Assembly (NCBI GenBank): GCA_942491955.1
Contig: CALOCV010000024.1
Location: 1 to 63,372 of the forward strand
Length of the DNA stretch: 63,372 nt
DNA from: CALOCV01 sp942491955
Lineage (GTDB): Bacteria; Chlamydiota; Chlamydiia; Chlamydiales; CALOCV01
Direction of reading: 5' to 3'
Part shown: one piece after another, positions 16,710 to 26,099 of the stretch
Layout of the letters: each line of letters opens with the position of its first letter
Numbering within the stretch: position 1 is the first letter of the stretch
Program-made: the position numbers and the translations under genes
The notes under the pieces: generated by a model
What the model saw: only the letters and a program-made list of their open reading frames with translations
Told to the model about the DNA's origin: nothing
Database searches by the model: none

Positions 16710-18464
16710 CTACTTCTTTTCTTCAAATTCTTCCAACCCATAAGCGTGTATGTGATCAAGAAAATCGGAAAAAGGGAGTGAGGGGTATTGTGCATAAAGA
16801 TCAAAAAGTGAGGAGACCATTTTTTCATTCTCTTTGAGACGCTCTTCTTGAAACTGTCCGTATAGCTTCTCGTAGGTTTTTTCGAATGTAGAACTAGGCA
16901 TATATCTCTCTCGTTCAATGAGATCAACCAAATCTTCTGCAGCCGATTCAAGAGAACGACGTCTCTCAACCAAGAGCTGCTGCACGGCTATAGGAAATGT
17001 TTTCTCGAGCGTCTCTTCTTTGGTTTTCTTGGCTAAGAGCTCTTCTTGAGCCAAACCATCTTTTTCCCAGGAAGTAGACGCGGTGAGGATTTCCGTTGGT
17101 TCGTACTCTTTGATAAGATGACTATGAGTGATCTCTCCGCGTTCATTGAGGTCGAGGTAGCCGATATGGAAATCAAAAAGATCGGTAGCAGAAAAGGTTT
17201 GCTGAAAGGCAAGTGCTTCTTTTTTGCCATCGGGAAAATAGATAATCCCGTTGGGAAAGCGTTTGCGGATTTCATGAAATGAGGAGGGATTGGCGAACAT
17301 TTTTTTTAGTAGATTCGACATAAAGGGATAGTAACGCGGTGCGTTATAAATGCGGTTTTCCGCTCCGGGATAAAGCCAGGCAAGAGCTGAAGGGGGAGAA
17401 AAATCATGGGATTCTTTCTCAAGATGCAATGTCGATAACCGGATCCATGTTCCTTTGTCGAGCAGGCGTTCGATGTCTTCTGTTATGGCATCGTCAAGTA
17501 GAGTGCTTTGAGCAAGAAGCTGATTGAGTTCGCGGTGATTGGATAAACGGTGAAATTCCATCGTTTCCGAATCAATGGTTAAGATGGAATGGGGAATCAG
17601 CTTGTTGAGTAAACTGGGACGAGGCTGTCCGACAAGAAGAAAGCGATCGAACGTTTTATTGGAATACATGCGTATCGAATAGGTTCCAGCGTGATATTGA
17701 CCGTGATTATCGACAAAGACTTCAGGAGAATAGATTGAGGGTACTACGGCTAATATGTGATCTTGTAGGGCTTCAAAATCGATTCCGTTGTGGTGATCGG
17801 TTAAAGGAGAAGAGAATTCAGCATGGAGAAGGGCCATTGCTAGATCGGCCATTCCTCGAGCCGCCCGTATCTCATCCATTTTCTCTTCATCTGATAGACG
17901 AAGATAGATGACCATAACAAAAGAAAGGGCAATGAAACCGCTGCTGATCATCGCCAAAAAAAGCCACTTCCAAGAGGAAGAGCGCGTAGGTTTCGGCTCG
18001 TGGTTGGGGAGGGGTGTTGTTGTAGTATGTTGAAGAGGTTGCGTCGATTTTTCCTGGAAAGATTCTGCTTCTGCAAGAAGCGCCTGGAGTTCTTCATCGG
18101 GGAAAAGGATCGGATCGGAAGAATCAGAGAGTTTTTTTTCTGTGGATGCTGGTTCTTCTTGTTGTTTTAGAGATCCTTCTACCGACACGGCAATAGTGAT
18201 GTTTCCTATTTGTAGAGTATGGTTCTCGAAAACTTCTATTTTACCAAAGGGCGCACCATTCCATGTAGCAAATGGGTCGTGTGCAAGGTTTTCACACCAT
18301 AGAGATCCTTGATCTTGAGTGAAACGGATATGGCGAGGTTCCAGTGGATAGTCCATATCCAAGATGGGAACGTCGGCTTCTTCTCCTCCTCCGAGAAAAA
18401 TGGGAAAGAGGAAAGCTTCTTTTTTGAAAGAGCGAGCAGGGAGGTGAATAATCAAACGTATCAA
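16710..18464 (-). CDS. FHA-like domain protein with one transmembrane span
   Basis: A 584-residue protein. Residues about 5-105 resemble a forkhead-associated fold: FLGGGEEADVPILD, PRHIRF in the place of the phosphothreonine-contact Ser-Arg-x-His, WNG and IGNITI. The usual Gly-Arg is Gly-Gly, so phosphopeptide binding may be lost, as in type III SctD proteins. A linker rich in Glu, Ser and Pro follows, then one membrane helix (WLFLAMISSGFIALSFVMVI, about 170-190) and a large, presumably extracytoplasmic C-terminal region of about 390 residues ending in coiled coil. It heads the trio with the membrane protein and AAA ATPase. Confidence 0.65.
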   Translation of the reverse strand: MIRLIIHLPARSFKKEAFLFPIFLGGGEEADVPILDMDYPLEPRHIRFTQDQGSLWCENLAHDPFATWNGAPFGKIEVFENHTLQIGNITIAVSVEGSLKQQEEPASTEKKLSDSSDPILFPDEELQALLAEAESFQEKSTQPLQHTTTTPLPNHEPKPTRSSSWKWLFLAMISSGFIALSFVMVIYLRLSDEEKMDEIRAARGMADLAMALLHAEFSSPLTDHHNGIDFEALQDHILAVVPSIYSPEVFVDNHGQYHAGTYSIRMYSNKTFDRFLLVGQPRPSLLNKLIPHSILTIDSETMEFHRLSNHRELNQLLAQSTLLDDAITEDIERLLDKGTWIRLSTLHLEKESHDFSPPSALAWLYPGAENRIYNAPRYYPFMSNLLKKMFANPSSFHEIRKRFPNGIIYFPDGKKEALAFQQTFSATDLFDFHIGYLDLNERGEITHSHLIKEYEPTEILTASTSWEKDGLAQEELLAKKTKEETLEKTFPIAVQQLLVERRRSLESAAEDLVDLIERERYMPSSTFEKTYEKLYGQFQEERLKENEKMVSSLFDLYAQYPSLPFSDFLDHIHAYGLEEFEEKK

Positions 18465-18831
18465 AAAAAATTCCCTAGAGAAAGATGGTTGAGTGACTAG
18501 GTTTTTTCAAAACGCGAAAACGCCTTATCGGATTAACGCGTTTCTAGCATAGAAGTACGATGAACGTCAATGATTTTTGAATTTACTTTGGTCTAGTATC
18601 TCTTTGGGAAGGGATGTAACGAGGTTTGATTATTAAAAAATTTACATTGATTTTTATCGAGTTTTTTATTATTATTCAATTGATTTTTAGTTATTTGTAA
18701 ATTTTTACTCTTCGCCCTAGGGGTCGACAAAAATGAAAATATCTGCAATGAAGAGGGGTAGATCTTTGGTTAGGAATGGGGTTATTAGACGTATTGGTTC
18801 TATTTTCCCAAGAGATAGATGAAAAATAAGG
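18465..18831. promoter_or_regulatory. divergent intergenic region (FHA unit / uhpC)
   Basis: This 367-bp AT-rich gap separates the minus-strand FHA/membrane/AAA unit from plus-strand uhpC and should hold both promoters. An inverted pair AAACGCG...CGCGTTT lies at about 18511-18543. Several AT tracts could serve as -10 boxes but none is convincing enough to name. AAGG precedes the uhpC ATG. No gene or RNA is visible. Confidence 0.4.
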
Positions 18832-20259
18832 ATGAATAGCGTGTTTTCGTTACGACAAATTTTCCAGCCCGCTCCCTACCAAAAGACAATCGAAGATCCT
18901 TCTACCGTAAAGAAAAACTACTCATATTGGCGTGTTCGCATTCTTTATTCGATGTTTGTCGGGTACGCATTTTATTATTTCACCCGAAAAAGCTTTACTT
19001 TTGCTGTCCCCGGCATGATCGAGGATTTGGGCCTCACAAAGGGGGAAATCGGTCTGTTAGCGAGTATTTTCTCGATGACATATGGATTCAGTAAGTTTGC
19101 TAGCGGGATTTTAGGCGATAAAACCAATCCTCGCTATTTGATGTCGGTCGGTTTGATCATTACTGGATTCCTCAATATTTTCTTCGGGCTTTCCTCTTCT
19201 TTGCTCTTTTTCGCCCTATTTTGGGGAATGAACGGGTGGTTTCAAGGGTTTGGATGGCCTCCGTGTGCCAAATTTCTTACGCATTGGTATTCCCATAATG
19301 AGAGGGGTTCGTGGTGGTCGATCTGGAATGTCTCCCACAATGTTGGAGGATTTCTCATTGCCTGGATCGTTGGGGTGAGCATTCAGTTTTTGGGTTGGCG
19401 ATCTGGGCTGTATATACCCGGTTTCCTTTGTATTTTTGGTGGAATTTTCTTGATCAATCGTTTGCGCGATACCCCGCAATCTCTCGGTTTGCCTTCGATA
19501 GAAGCGTATCGAAATGACTACTCGGGTGGATCAAAACCAACGCAAAAGGATGAAGAAGCCACCTTGTCGACCAAGGAAATTCTCTTTGAACACGTTTTAA
19601 AGAATCGTTATATCTGGTTGCTGGCGATTGCGTATTTTTTTATCTATGTCGTTCGTACAGGGGTTAATGATTGGACCTCTCTTTTCCTTGTAGAGACAAA
19701 GGGATATAGCCGCATGGGTGCGAGTGGAACGACTTCTCTTTTTGAAATTGGAGGTTTTTTTGGCAGTCTTGTGGCTGGATGGTCGTCGGATTACCTCTTC
19801 AAAGCGCGAAGAGGGCCTGTGAATACTCTCTTTGCCGCCGGTTGTTTGATTACCGTCTCTATGTTTTGGCTCACTCCTGCTGGATATCCTCTTATGGATT
19901 CATTAGCGATATTCATGATTGGTTTTATGGTTTTTGGTCCTCAAATGTTAATTGGTGTGGCAGCGGCTGAGTTTTCGCACAAAAAGGCTGCGGCGACGGC
20001 GACCGGTTTTGCGGGGACTTTTGGGTATCTCGGGGCTTCGTTTGCTGGGTATCCATTGGGATTGATTTCTGAAAGTTATGGTTGGCAAGGGTTCTTTATC
20101 GCTCTTGCTACTAGTTGTGTCGTGTCGACGCTTCTTTTATTACCTCTTTGGTCGGTAACACCGGCCTCTTTAAGGAAAGAAGAGAAAAGCCTATTAAGAC
20201 GACAAAGCTCTCTCTCGAAGGAGATGAGCCATTTGAAGTGTGAAGAGAAGTTCTTATAA
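18832..20259 (+). CDS. uhpC: hexose-phosphate:phosphate antiporter, UhpC-like
   Basis: Major facilitator superfamily, organophosphate:Pi antiporter family; in chlamydiae this protein imports glucose-6-phosphate from the host. It has 475 residues and about 12 membrane spans. Family features are YAFYYFTRKSFTFAVPGMIE in span 1, SKFASGILGDKTNPR in the first cytoplasmic loop, GMNGWFQGFGWPPCAK and SIWNVSHNVGG. The neighbours hisS and dnaE match the chlamydial order. The C-terminus is long and charged. Confidence 0.93.
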   Translation: MNSVFSLRQIFQPAPYQKTIEDPSTVKKNYSYWRVRILYSMFVGYAFYYFTRKSFTFAVPGMIEDLGLTKGEIGLLASIFSMTYGFSKFASGILGDKTNPRYLMSVGLIITGFLNIFFGLSSSLLFFALFWGMNGWFQGFGWPPCAKFLTHWYSHNERGSWWSIWNVSHNVGGFLIAWIVGVSIQFLGWRSGLYIPGFLCIFGGIFLINRLRDTPQSLGLPSIEAYRNDYSGGSKPTQKDEEATLSTKEILFEHVLKNRYIWLLAIAYFFIYVVRTGVNDWTSLFLVETKGYSRMGASGTTSLFEIGGFFGSLVAGWSSDYLFKARRGPVNTLFAAGCLITVSMFWLTPAGYPLMDSLAIFMIGFMVFGPQMLIGVAAAEFSHKKAAATATGFAGTFGYLGASFAGYPLGLISESYGWQGFFIALATSCVVSTLLLLPLWSVTPASLRKEEKSLLRRQSSLSKEMSHLKCEEKFL

Positions 20260-20301
20260 TCGTTGCTTTTTCCCCCCTGTTCATGAGAAAATTCCTCTTT
20301 T

Positions 20302-23300
20302 ATGTTTGTCCACCTCCATGTTCACTCTCAAGGGTCGATTCTTGATGCAACGGCATCGGTAGAACAACTTGCCCGTGCTGCAGCAAGAAACAAGATGTCT
20401 GCCCTTGCTTTGACGGATCACGGCAATCTCCATTTAGCGGTCGATTTTTATAAGGCGTGCCAGAAAGAGGGAATCCGTCCGATTATTGGTTGTGAAGTTT
20501 ATGTGGCTCCCGAATCGCGTCATGATAAGGTAAAACGGCCTGGAAAGAAAAATGCTTACCATCTCACCCTTCTAGCAAAAAATGAAGAGGGCTACCACAA
20601 TTTATGCAAACTCTCTTCGATTGGGTATCTAGAGGGGTTTTACTACTTTCCCCGTATCGATAAAGAGGTGTTGGAAAAGCATGCGGGAGGGTTGGTCTGC
20701 CTCTCTGGGTGCATGAGTAGCGAGCTGGCGCAGAATATCTTAACACAAGAAGAAGAGGTTTGGCGTTCGACTTTCGCGTGGTACCGTAACCTCTTTAAAG
20801 ACGACTATTATCTCGAAATCCAACGCCATCCGATGACCGACGAAGAGCAGGAAAGGGATGGTTTTTTCCAAGAGAGTTGGCTTCTTCATCAATATCAGGA
20901 GGTATTGCAACAACAAGAAGAGCTCAATCAAACGATCATTGCCCTATCTAAAGAGACGGGCGTCCCTCTTGTTGCCACGAATGATGTCCACTACATCGAA
21001 AGAGAGGATTGGCGTGCTCATGAAATCGTCCTCAATATCCAGTCGGGAGAGCCATGTGAGATGTGGGAGCGGGATTCGATGGGGAATCCAAAAAGAAAAG
21101 TCCCTAATCCAAAAAGAAGGACCTATTCTTCTCATGCCCTCTATTTTAAGTCGGCGAAAGAGATGCAAACCCTCTTCTCTGATATTCCTGAGGCGGTAGA
21201 GACAACACAGACGATTGCGGAAAAATGTACATTTTCATTCGATTTTTCAACAAAACATTATCCTGTGTTCACCCCTCCTGATTTTAAAGGAAAAAACCGA
21301 GAAGAGGATGTTAATCAGTTTTTGTGGAATCTATGCCGCGAACAGATTCCGAAACGCTATGGACAACCGGAGCTCGATGAAGTCAAAAAAATCTATCCAG
21401 GACGCGATCCTACGGAAGTGGTCCAAGAGAGGCTTGCATTCGAGATGAGCATCATTGGCCCCAAGGGAATGTGCGACTATCTCCTTATCGTTTGGGATTT
21501 CATCCATTGGGCAAAACAACAAGGCATTCCCGTAGGCCCTGGAAGGGGGTCGGGTGCCGGATCGATCGTCCTCTATCTCATTGGCGTCTTCGATATTGAA
21601 CCCCTTCGTTTTAACCTCTTCTTCGAACGTTTCATTAATCCAGAACGGATCTCTTATCCCGATATCGATGTCGATATCTGCATGGATCGGCGGGACGAGG
21701 TGATCGAATACACATTGCAGAAATATGGGAAGGATAACGTCGCTCAGATCATCACTTTTGGTACGATGAAAGCAAAGATGGCGATTAAAGATGTGGGTCG
21801 TGTCCTCGATGTCCCCTTAGCGAAGGTAAACCAGATTGCCAAGCTCATTCCCGAAGAGTTGGGTATGACCATCGACAAGGCCCTTGAGATCGATCGCGAA
21901 CTGCGGCGATGGATTGAAAATGATGACGAAGTGAAAAAAGTGGTGACTCTAGCAAGAAAATTGGAAGGATCGATACGTAATACAGGTGTTCATGCTGCTG
22001 GCATCATTGTGAGTGGAGAGCCATTGACCCATCACATCGCCTTGGCAACGGCAAAAGATCAAGAGATGCCCATCACGCAGTTTTCGATGAAACCCGTTGA
22101 GGCATTGGGGATGCTCAAGATCGATTTTCTTGGGTTGAAGACATTGACGGCGATTCAACGGTGTGTCGATTTTTTGCAGAAGCAAAAAGGAATTGTTATT
22201 GATTGGTCAAAATTACCTCTCAATGACAAAAAAACCTTTTCTATCCTCAATCAGGGTAAAACGATGGGGATTTTTCAACTCGAGTCGGGAGGCATGACCG
22301 ACCTTGCAAAGCAACTCCATCTCGATCGCTTTGAGGAGATCGTTGCTGTGGGAGCCCTCTATCGTCCAGGACCTATGTCGATGATTCCTTCTTATATCGC
22401 ACGAAAACATGGAAAAGAACCGATTGAATACGATCACCCTCAGCTTAAAGAAATTCTTTCCGAAACATACGGGATTATGGTTTATCAAGAGCAGGTGATG
22501 CAAATTGCCAATCAACTGGCCAATTATTCCCTAGGGGAAGGGGATGTTCTCCGGAAAGCAATGGGAAAAAAGGACATGATGCAAATGGTCCAACAGAGGG
22601 AGAAGTTCAAAAAAGGAGCTTTCGATAATGGAATTGACGAAGAGATAGCGACGAAGATTTTTGATCAGATGGAACGATTTGCAGCCTACGGCTTCAATAA
22701 ATCGCACGCAACAGCTTATGGCTATTTAACCTATGTGACTGCGTATCTCAAGGCAAACCATCCTGCCGAGTGGATGGCTGCCCTGATGACATGCGATCGG
22801 GATGATATTGGGAAAGTGGCAAAATTTATCCAAGAATGCCAAACCATGGGAATCCCCATTCTCCCTCCTGATATCAATGAAGCAGGAACGACGTTCGTTG
22901 CGACATCCCATGGAATTCGTTTTGCTTTATCGGGAATCAAAGGGGTTGGTGGAGGGGTTGTTGAAGCCATTATTGAAGAGAGGACCAAGAAAGGGCCTTT
23001 CCTCTCTTTTTATGAATTTTTCCAGAGGACTGATGGCAAACGCGTTGGAAAAAAAATGGTGGAATATCTGGTCGATGCGGGTGCTTTTGATTGGACGCAG
23101 TGGAGCCGAGGTGCTCTTCGCATGAGCATCGATCCGATGTACGAACAGGCGCAAAAGGAGCAACAAGAAAAATCAGCTGGTGTACTTTCTCTCTTCTCAT
23201 TGATGGAAGAAACAGAGGAGCTGCCCTTTCAAAAACCTCCCAAGGAAATGGAACCGCGCCCTCGAAATGAAATGTTATTGAAAGAGAAAGAACTCCTTGG

Positions 23301-24030
23301 TTTTTTCCTCACAGGTCATCCCATGGATGAGTACAAAGAGGTGCTGGCACGCTTATCTTGTGTTTCTCTAAGGAGGCTCGAGTCATTATCGGACAATTGT
23401 GTGATCCGTTCGGCCTTTATTGTAGAATCCGTCAAAGTGCGATTTTCGCAGAAATCGCAAAAAAAATTTGCCATTCTTACGATCAGTGACGGTCTCGTCC
23501 GCGAAGAACTTCCCGTTTGGCCCGATCTGTACGAACAGAAAAGCGCGCTTTTGATAGAAAATCAGCTCCTTTGTGCCGTCTTGACCTGGGAAAGTCGCGA
23601 TGGCGTGCAACGCTTGGGATGCCGTTGGCTTCAAGATCTCACGCAGGTTAATGAGGAGATGATTGCCGATTGTGATCGGGCCTATGATGCGGCAAAATTT
23701 TCTTTTAAACAAAGGGAAGTAGCGATGACCAAGAAAAAAGCGGTAGTGCCAGAAAAAGAGGTGAAGATATCCTCTGAGAGCCAGCATCTTTCACTCATGA
23801 TCGATACCACACGAGCGCGTCTTTCCCATATCGTTGCCATACGCGATTCTTTTATGGCCCATGCGGGGACCACACCTGTGACGATTGCTTTTCAAGAGGG
23901 GGATCGGGAGCTTGCCCATTTAAAAATGGATAGTAATGAGGGCGTCGATGCTTCAGAAGAAATGGTCAACAAGCTCCAGAGTATTTCCAGTGTGTTGGAC
24001 GTCAGGATACATTCCAAAGGGTCATTTTGA
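20302..24030 (+). CDS. dnaE: DNA polymerase III alpha subunit
   Basis: The replicative polymerase, 1242 residues. The N-terminal PHP domain begins FVHLHVHSQGSILDATASVE; the palm contains GPGRGSGAGSIVLYLIGV and the catalytic aspartates in YPDIDVDICMDRRDE; YGFNKSHATAYGYLTY, the helix-hairpin-helix region and a C-terminal OB domain follow. The PHP metal ligands look largely kept. It begins 42 nt after uhpC. A 63-bp palindromic repeat starts eight nt after its stop codon. Confidence 0.97.
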   Translation: MFVHLHVHSQGSILDATASVEQLARAAARNKMSALALTDHGNLHLAVDFYKACQKEGIRPIIGCEVYVAPESRHDKVKRPGKKNAYHLTLLAKNEEGYHNLCKLSSIGYLEGFYYFPRIDKEVLEKHAGGLVCLSGCMSSELAQNILTQEEEVWRSTFAWYRNLFKDDYYLEIQRHPMTDEEQERDGFFQESWLLHQYQEVLQQQEELNQTIIALSKETGVPLVATNDVHYIEREDWRAHEIVLNIQSGEPCEMWERDSMGNPKRKVPNPKRRTYSSHALYFKSAKEMQTLFSDIPEAVETTQTIAEKCTFSFDFSTKHYPVFTPPDFKGKNREEDVNQFLWNLCREQIPKRYGQPELDEVKKIYPGRDPTEVVQERLAFEMSIIGPKGMCDYLLIVWDFIHWAKQQGIPVGPGRGSGAGSIVLYLIGVFDIEPLRFNLFFERFINPERISYPDIDVDICMDRRDEVIEYTLQKYGKDNVAQIITFGTMKAKMAIKDVGRVLDVPLAKVNQIAKLIPEELGMTIDKALEIDRELRRWIENDDEVKKVVTLARKLEGSIRNTGVHAAGIIVSGEPLTHHIALATAKDQEMPITQFSMKPVEALGMLKIDFLGLKTLTAIQRCVDFLQKQKGIVIDWSKLPLNDKKTFSILNQGKTMGIFQLESGGMTDLAKQLHLDRFEEIVAVGALYRPGPMSMIPSYIARKHGKEPIEYDHPQLKEILSETYGIMVYQEQVMQIANQLANYSLGEGDVLRKAMGKKDMMQMVQQREKFKKGAFDNGIDEEIATKIFDQMERFAAYGFNKSHATAYGYLTYVTAYLKANHPAEWMAALMTCDRDDIGKVAKFIQECQTMGIPILPPDINEAGTTFVATSHGIRFALSGIKGVGGGVVEAIIEERTKKGPFLSFYEFFQRTDGKRVGKKMVEYLVDAGAFDWTQWSRGALRMSIDPMYEQAQKEQQEKSAGVLSLFSLMEETEELPFQKPPKEMEPRPRNEMLLKEKELLGFFLTGHPMDEYKEVLARLSCVSLRRLESLSDNCVIRSAFIVESVKVRFSQKSQKKFAILTISDGLVREELPVWPDLYEQKSALLIENQLLCAVLTWESRDGVQRLGCRWLQDLTQVNEEMIADCDRAYDAAKFSFKQREVAMTKKKAVVPEKEVKISSESQHLSLMIDTTRARLSHIVAIRDSFMAHAGTTPVTIAFQEGDRELAHLKMDSNEGVDASEEMVNKLQSISSVLDVRIHSKGSF

Positions 24031-24037
24031 GGTCATT

Positions 24038-24100
24038 TTGGGGTCAGGCCTGACATTCGGACATTTGGAACAAATGTCCGAATGTCAGGCCTGACTCCAA
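24038..24100. repeat. 63-bp palindromic repeat, copy 2
   Basis: Same element as 10266-10328. Here the palindrome continues to the apex: the central GGACATTTG-GAA-CAAATGTCC pairs fully, giving a stem of about 30 bp with a three-base loop and a single G/T mismatch at the outer end. It lies eight nt after the dnaE stop and may end or stabilise that transcript. Confidence 0.85.
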
Positions 24101-24168
24101 AGCCCTAAAGTCCTACAATTTATTTCTTAGTAAGTGTATACTAGAGCGTGTCATCAATTGAGGTTGTT

Positions 24169-25176
24169 GTGTATAAAAAAATCTTTCTCCTAACCGTTTT
24201 ACTTCTTGGTTCCATTCCTCTTCATGCTGGAATGATCGTTCGCAAGGGAAAATTCATTGAGCGCAATCAATACGCTACTTTCCCACAAGAGGAGCATTAT
24301 CAAATCGCCATGGAAGCCTATGAAGCGGAAAATTATCCTCTTGCACTCCATCATTTTTCGATTGTTAGTCACTGCTTCGAGGGCTCCCCTCTCGTCGCCT
24401 GGGCCCATTATTATGCAGCCTTGACCTATTTTGGACTTGAGGAATACGATTACGCCAATCACGAATTCACCGAATACCTCCATACGACAACGGATCCTCA
24501 TCATTTCATGGATGCCCTTGAATACAAATTTGCTATCGCGGAGGCTTTCCGCAGTGGTGCTTGTCGACGGGTTTTTGCCCAGCACACATTGCCCAAATGG
24601 GTAAAGGATAAAGAGCTTGCTGTCGAAATCTATGACGAAATCATTGCAGCCCTCCCGAATCACGATCTTACTGTGATGTCTCTTTACTTCCGAGGAATTC
24701 TTCTTGAAGAACTCCACGACTTCCGTGAAGCTGTCGAGAGTTTTCAAACGCTCATTCGTCGATTTCCAAGAAGTGAATACGCTCCTGAAAGCCACCGACA
24801 AGCTATCAAAGTGTTTAAGACACAAGCAGAATGGGAATTCCAGAATCCCGATCTCATCACCTTAGCTGAAATGCAACTCGAAAAATTCCGAGCGCAATTT
24901 CCCAAAGATGATCGCCTTGAAGAGGCCGCATGTGATATTCAAGAGATCAAAGAAAATTATGCCAGAGGGCTCCTTGAAATGGGTAGCTTTTACGAACGGC
25001 GACAAAAAGCCTCCGCCTCTGTCCTCTACTACCAACAAGCTATCGAATTGTTCCCGGAGACGCAAATTGCCATGCAGTGCCAACAACGCCTCCAACTCCT
25101 TGGATATGGCGATGAACCTCCTCCGAGAAGACCGTTGCGTACGGCTCCCTTCAGTCCTCGTCCGAAACTGGGGTAA
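24169..25176 (+). CDS. exported tetratricopeptide-repeat protein (BamD/YbgF-like)
   Basis: A 335-residue protein with a signal peptide (YKKIFLLTVLLLGSIPLHAG) and several TPR-like helical pairs (HYQIAMEAYEAENYPLALHH, REAVESFQTLIRRFPRSEYA, SASVLYYQQAIELFPETQIA). The architecture is like BamD, but no lipobox cysteine is present. The GTG at 24169 is preferred because GAGG lies six nt before it; an earlier GTG at 24148 would place a hydrophilic segment ahead of the signal. Followed seven nt later by the LptE-like gene, matching the chlamydial CT547-CT548 pair as I recall it. A role in outer-membrane assembly is inferred. Confidence 0.75.
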   Translation: MYKKIFLLTVLLLGSIPLHAGMIVRKGKFIERNQYATFPQEEHYQIAMEAYEAENYPLALHHFSIVSHCFEGSPLVAWAHYYAALTYFGLEEYDYANHEFTEYLHTTTDPHHFMDALEYKFAIAEAFRSGACRRVFAQHTLPKWVKDKELAVEIYDEIIAALPNHDLTVMSLYFRGILLEELHDFREAVESFQTLIRRFPRSEYAPESHRQAIKVFKTQAEWEFQNPDLITLAEMQLEKFRAQFPKDDRLEEAACDIQEIKENYARGLLEMGSFYERRQKASASVLYYQQAIELFPETQIAMQCQQRLQLLGYGDEPPPRRPLRTAPFSPRPKLG

Positions 25177-25182
25177 GGGAGC

Positions 25183-25833
25183 ATGAGACAACGCTCCTTG
25201 GTGGTATCCATCCATGCCATTTTCATTGTCTTTTGCCTGTTTTTTTCTAGTTGTGGTTATCGTTGGGGAGCGGGTTCATGGAATGCGGAATATAGCACTA
25301 TTTCCGTTCCGTATGTACAAAACGATCCAAATGGCGATCTCACAGCAGCTCTTGTTCATGAACTTACAACTACAGGCACCTTTATTTATTGTAATCAAGG
25401 AGGACGCCTTACCCTATGCGCAACTTTGCTTGACATCACCGAAGAGAATATTGGATACCGTTATGAACCTAAAAACGCAAAAAGGAAATCTCATTCAGAA
25501 AATATCGATGACGATGATAACGAAAAGGAATCCCACTATTATGAGAAAAAGCAAAAAATCAAACGATCCACCATTCCGACAGAGACTCGTTTACGCGCCA
25601 TAGTAGAAATCACCCTTATTGATCGATGCAACAATACCTGTATCTTAGGGCCTGTTCGCGTTGCTGGCTTTGTCGATTTTGATCATGATTATTATGAAAG
25701 TCCTAACGCTGTCAATGTCTTTTCTCTTGGACAACTTACCGATGTCGAACAGGCACGTGAGGCCGCTCTCTCACCTCTTTACCACAATCTTGCACGCAAT
25801 ATTGTCGAATATTTGCGTTGGGGATGGGAATGA
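25183..25833 (+). CDS. LptE-like outer-membrane lipoprotein
   Basis: A 216-residue lipoprotein: the signal ends FCLFFSSC-GYRWG, and the Cys-Gly-Tyr start is typical of LptE, the plug of the LPS translocon LptD. Further support is the early beta segment STISVPYVQND and AALVHELTTTGTF, similar to the LptE fold (an N-terminal strand then helix). A charged Lys/Asp/Glu-rich insertion sits at about residues 100-128. The final helix (EQAREAALSPLYHNLARNIV) also matches. It lies immediately downstream of the TPR gene and is probably in one operon with it. Confidence 0.7.
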   Translation: MRQRSLVVSIHAIFIVFCLFFSSCGYRWGAGSWNAEYSTISVPYVQNDPNGDLTAALVHELTTTGTFIYCNQGGRLTLCATLLDITEENIGYRYEPKNAKRKSHSENIDDDDNEKESHYYEKKQKIKRSTIPTETRLRAIVEITLIDRCNNTCILGPVRVAGFVDFDHDYYESPNAVNVFSLGQLTDVEQAREAALSPLYHNLARNIVEYLRWGWE

Positions 25834-25865
25834 TGTATTATCCATCAAAAACATGGAGCTAGGTC

Positions 25866-26051
25866 ATGGAAATGCCACCCCTTGATGGCAAGGTATCACA
25901 CTTATATAGTAAAGAAGAGCAACCATCACAAAGTAAGCGAGATCGTAAAGTAAATCGATTGCAAATGGTGCTCCGAGAAATGTTAATAAAGCCGGAGTCA
26001 AGAAAAAAATCCACTAACAATGAAAATTTTTTTGTGGCAAGTCGATTGTAA
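25866..26051 (+). CDS. possible small ORF
   Basis: A 61-codon frame with GGAGCTAGG shortly before its ATG. It is hydrophilic and basic, with no recognisable family, membrane span or signal. It fills the gap between the LptE-like gene and rsbW. It may be a real small gene, a 5' leader peptide or chance; base composition here does not decide. Confidence 0.2.
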   Translation: MEMPPLDGKVSHLYSKEEQPSQSKRDRKVNRLQMVLREMLIKPESRKKSTNNENFFVASRL

Positions 26052-26092
26052 TACCATTTATCAGAAGTAATACCAAACGCGATAAATGGTAT
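26051..26092 (+). promoter_or_regulatory. 12-bp inverted repeat overlapping the rsbW -10 box
   Basis: ATACCATTTATC (26051-26062) and GATAAATGGTAT (26081-26092) are exact inverted copies separated by 18 bp. The right arm overlaps TATAAT (26090-26095), a consensus -10 sequence only four bp before the rsbW ATG. This is what an operator controlling a leaderless or near-leaderless rsbW transcript would look like. No U-tract follows, so a terminator is less likely. Confidence 0.5.
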
Positions 26093-26099
26093 AATACCC

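Noticed and set aside
16710..18464. Type III secretion SctD identity for the FHA-like protein
   Set aside because: The fold order is similar, but no other type III genes are adjacent and the outer domain shows no ring-building repeats I can recognise; left as FHA-like of unknown role.
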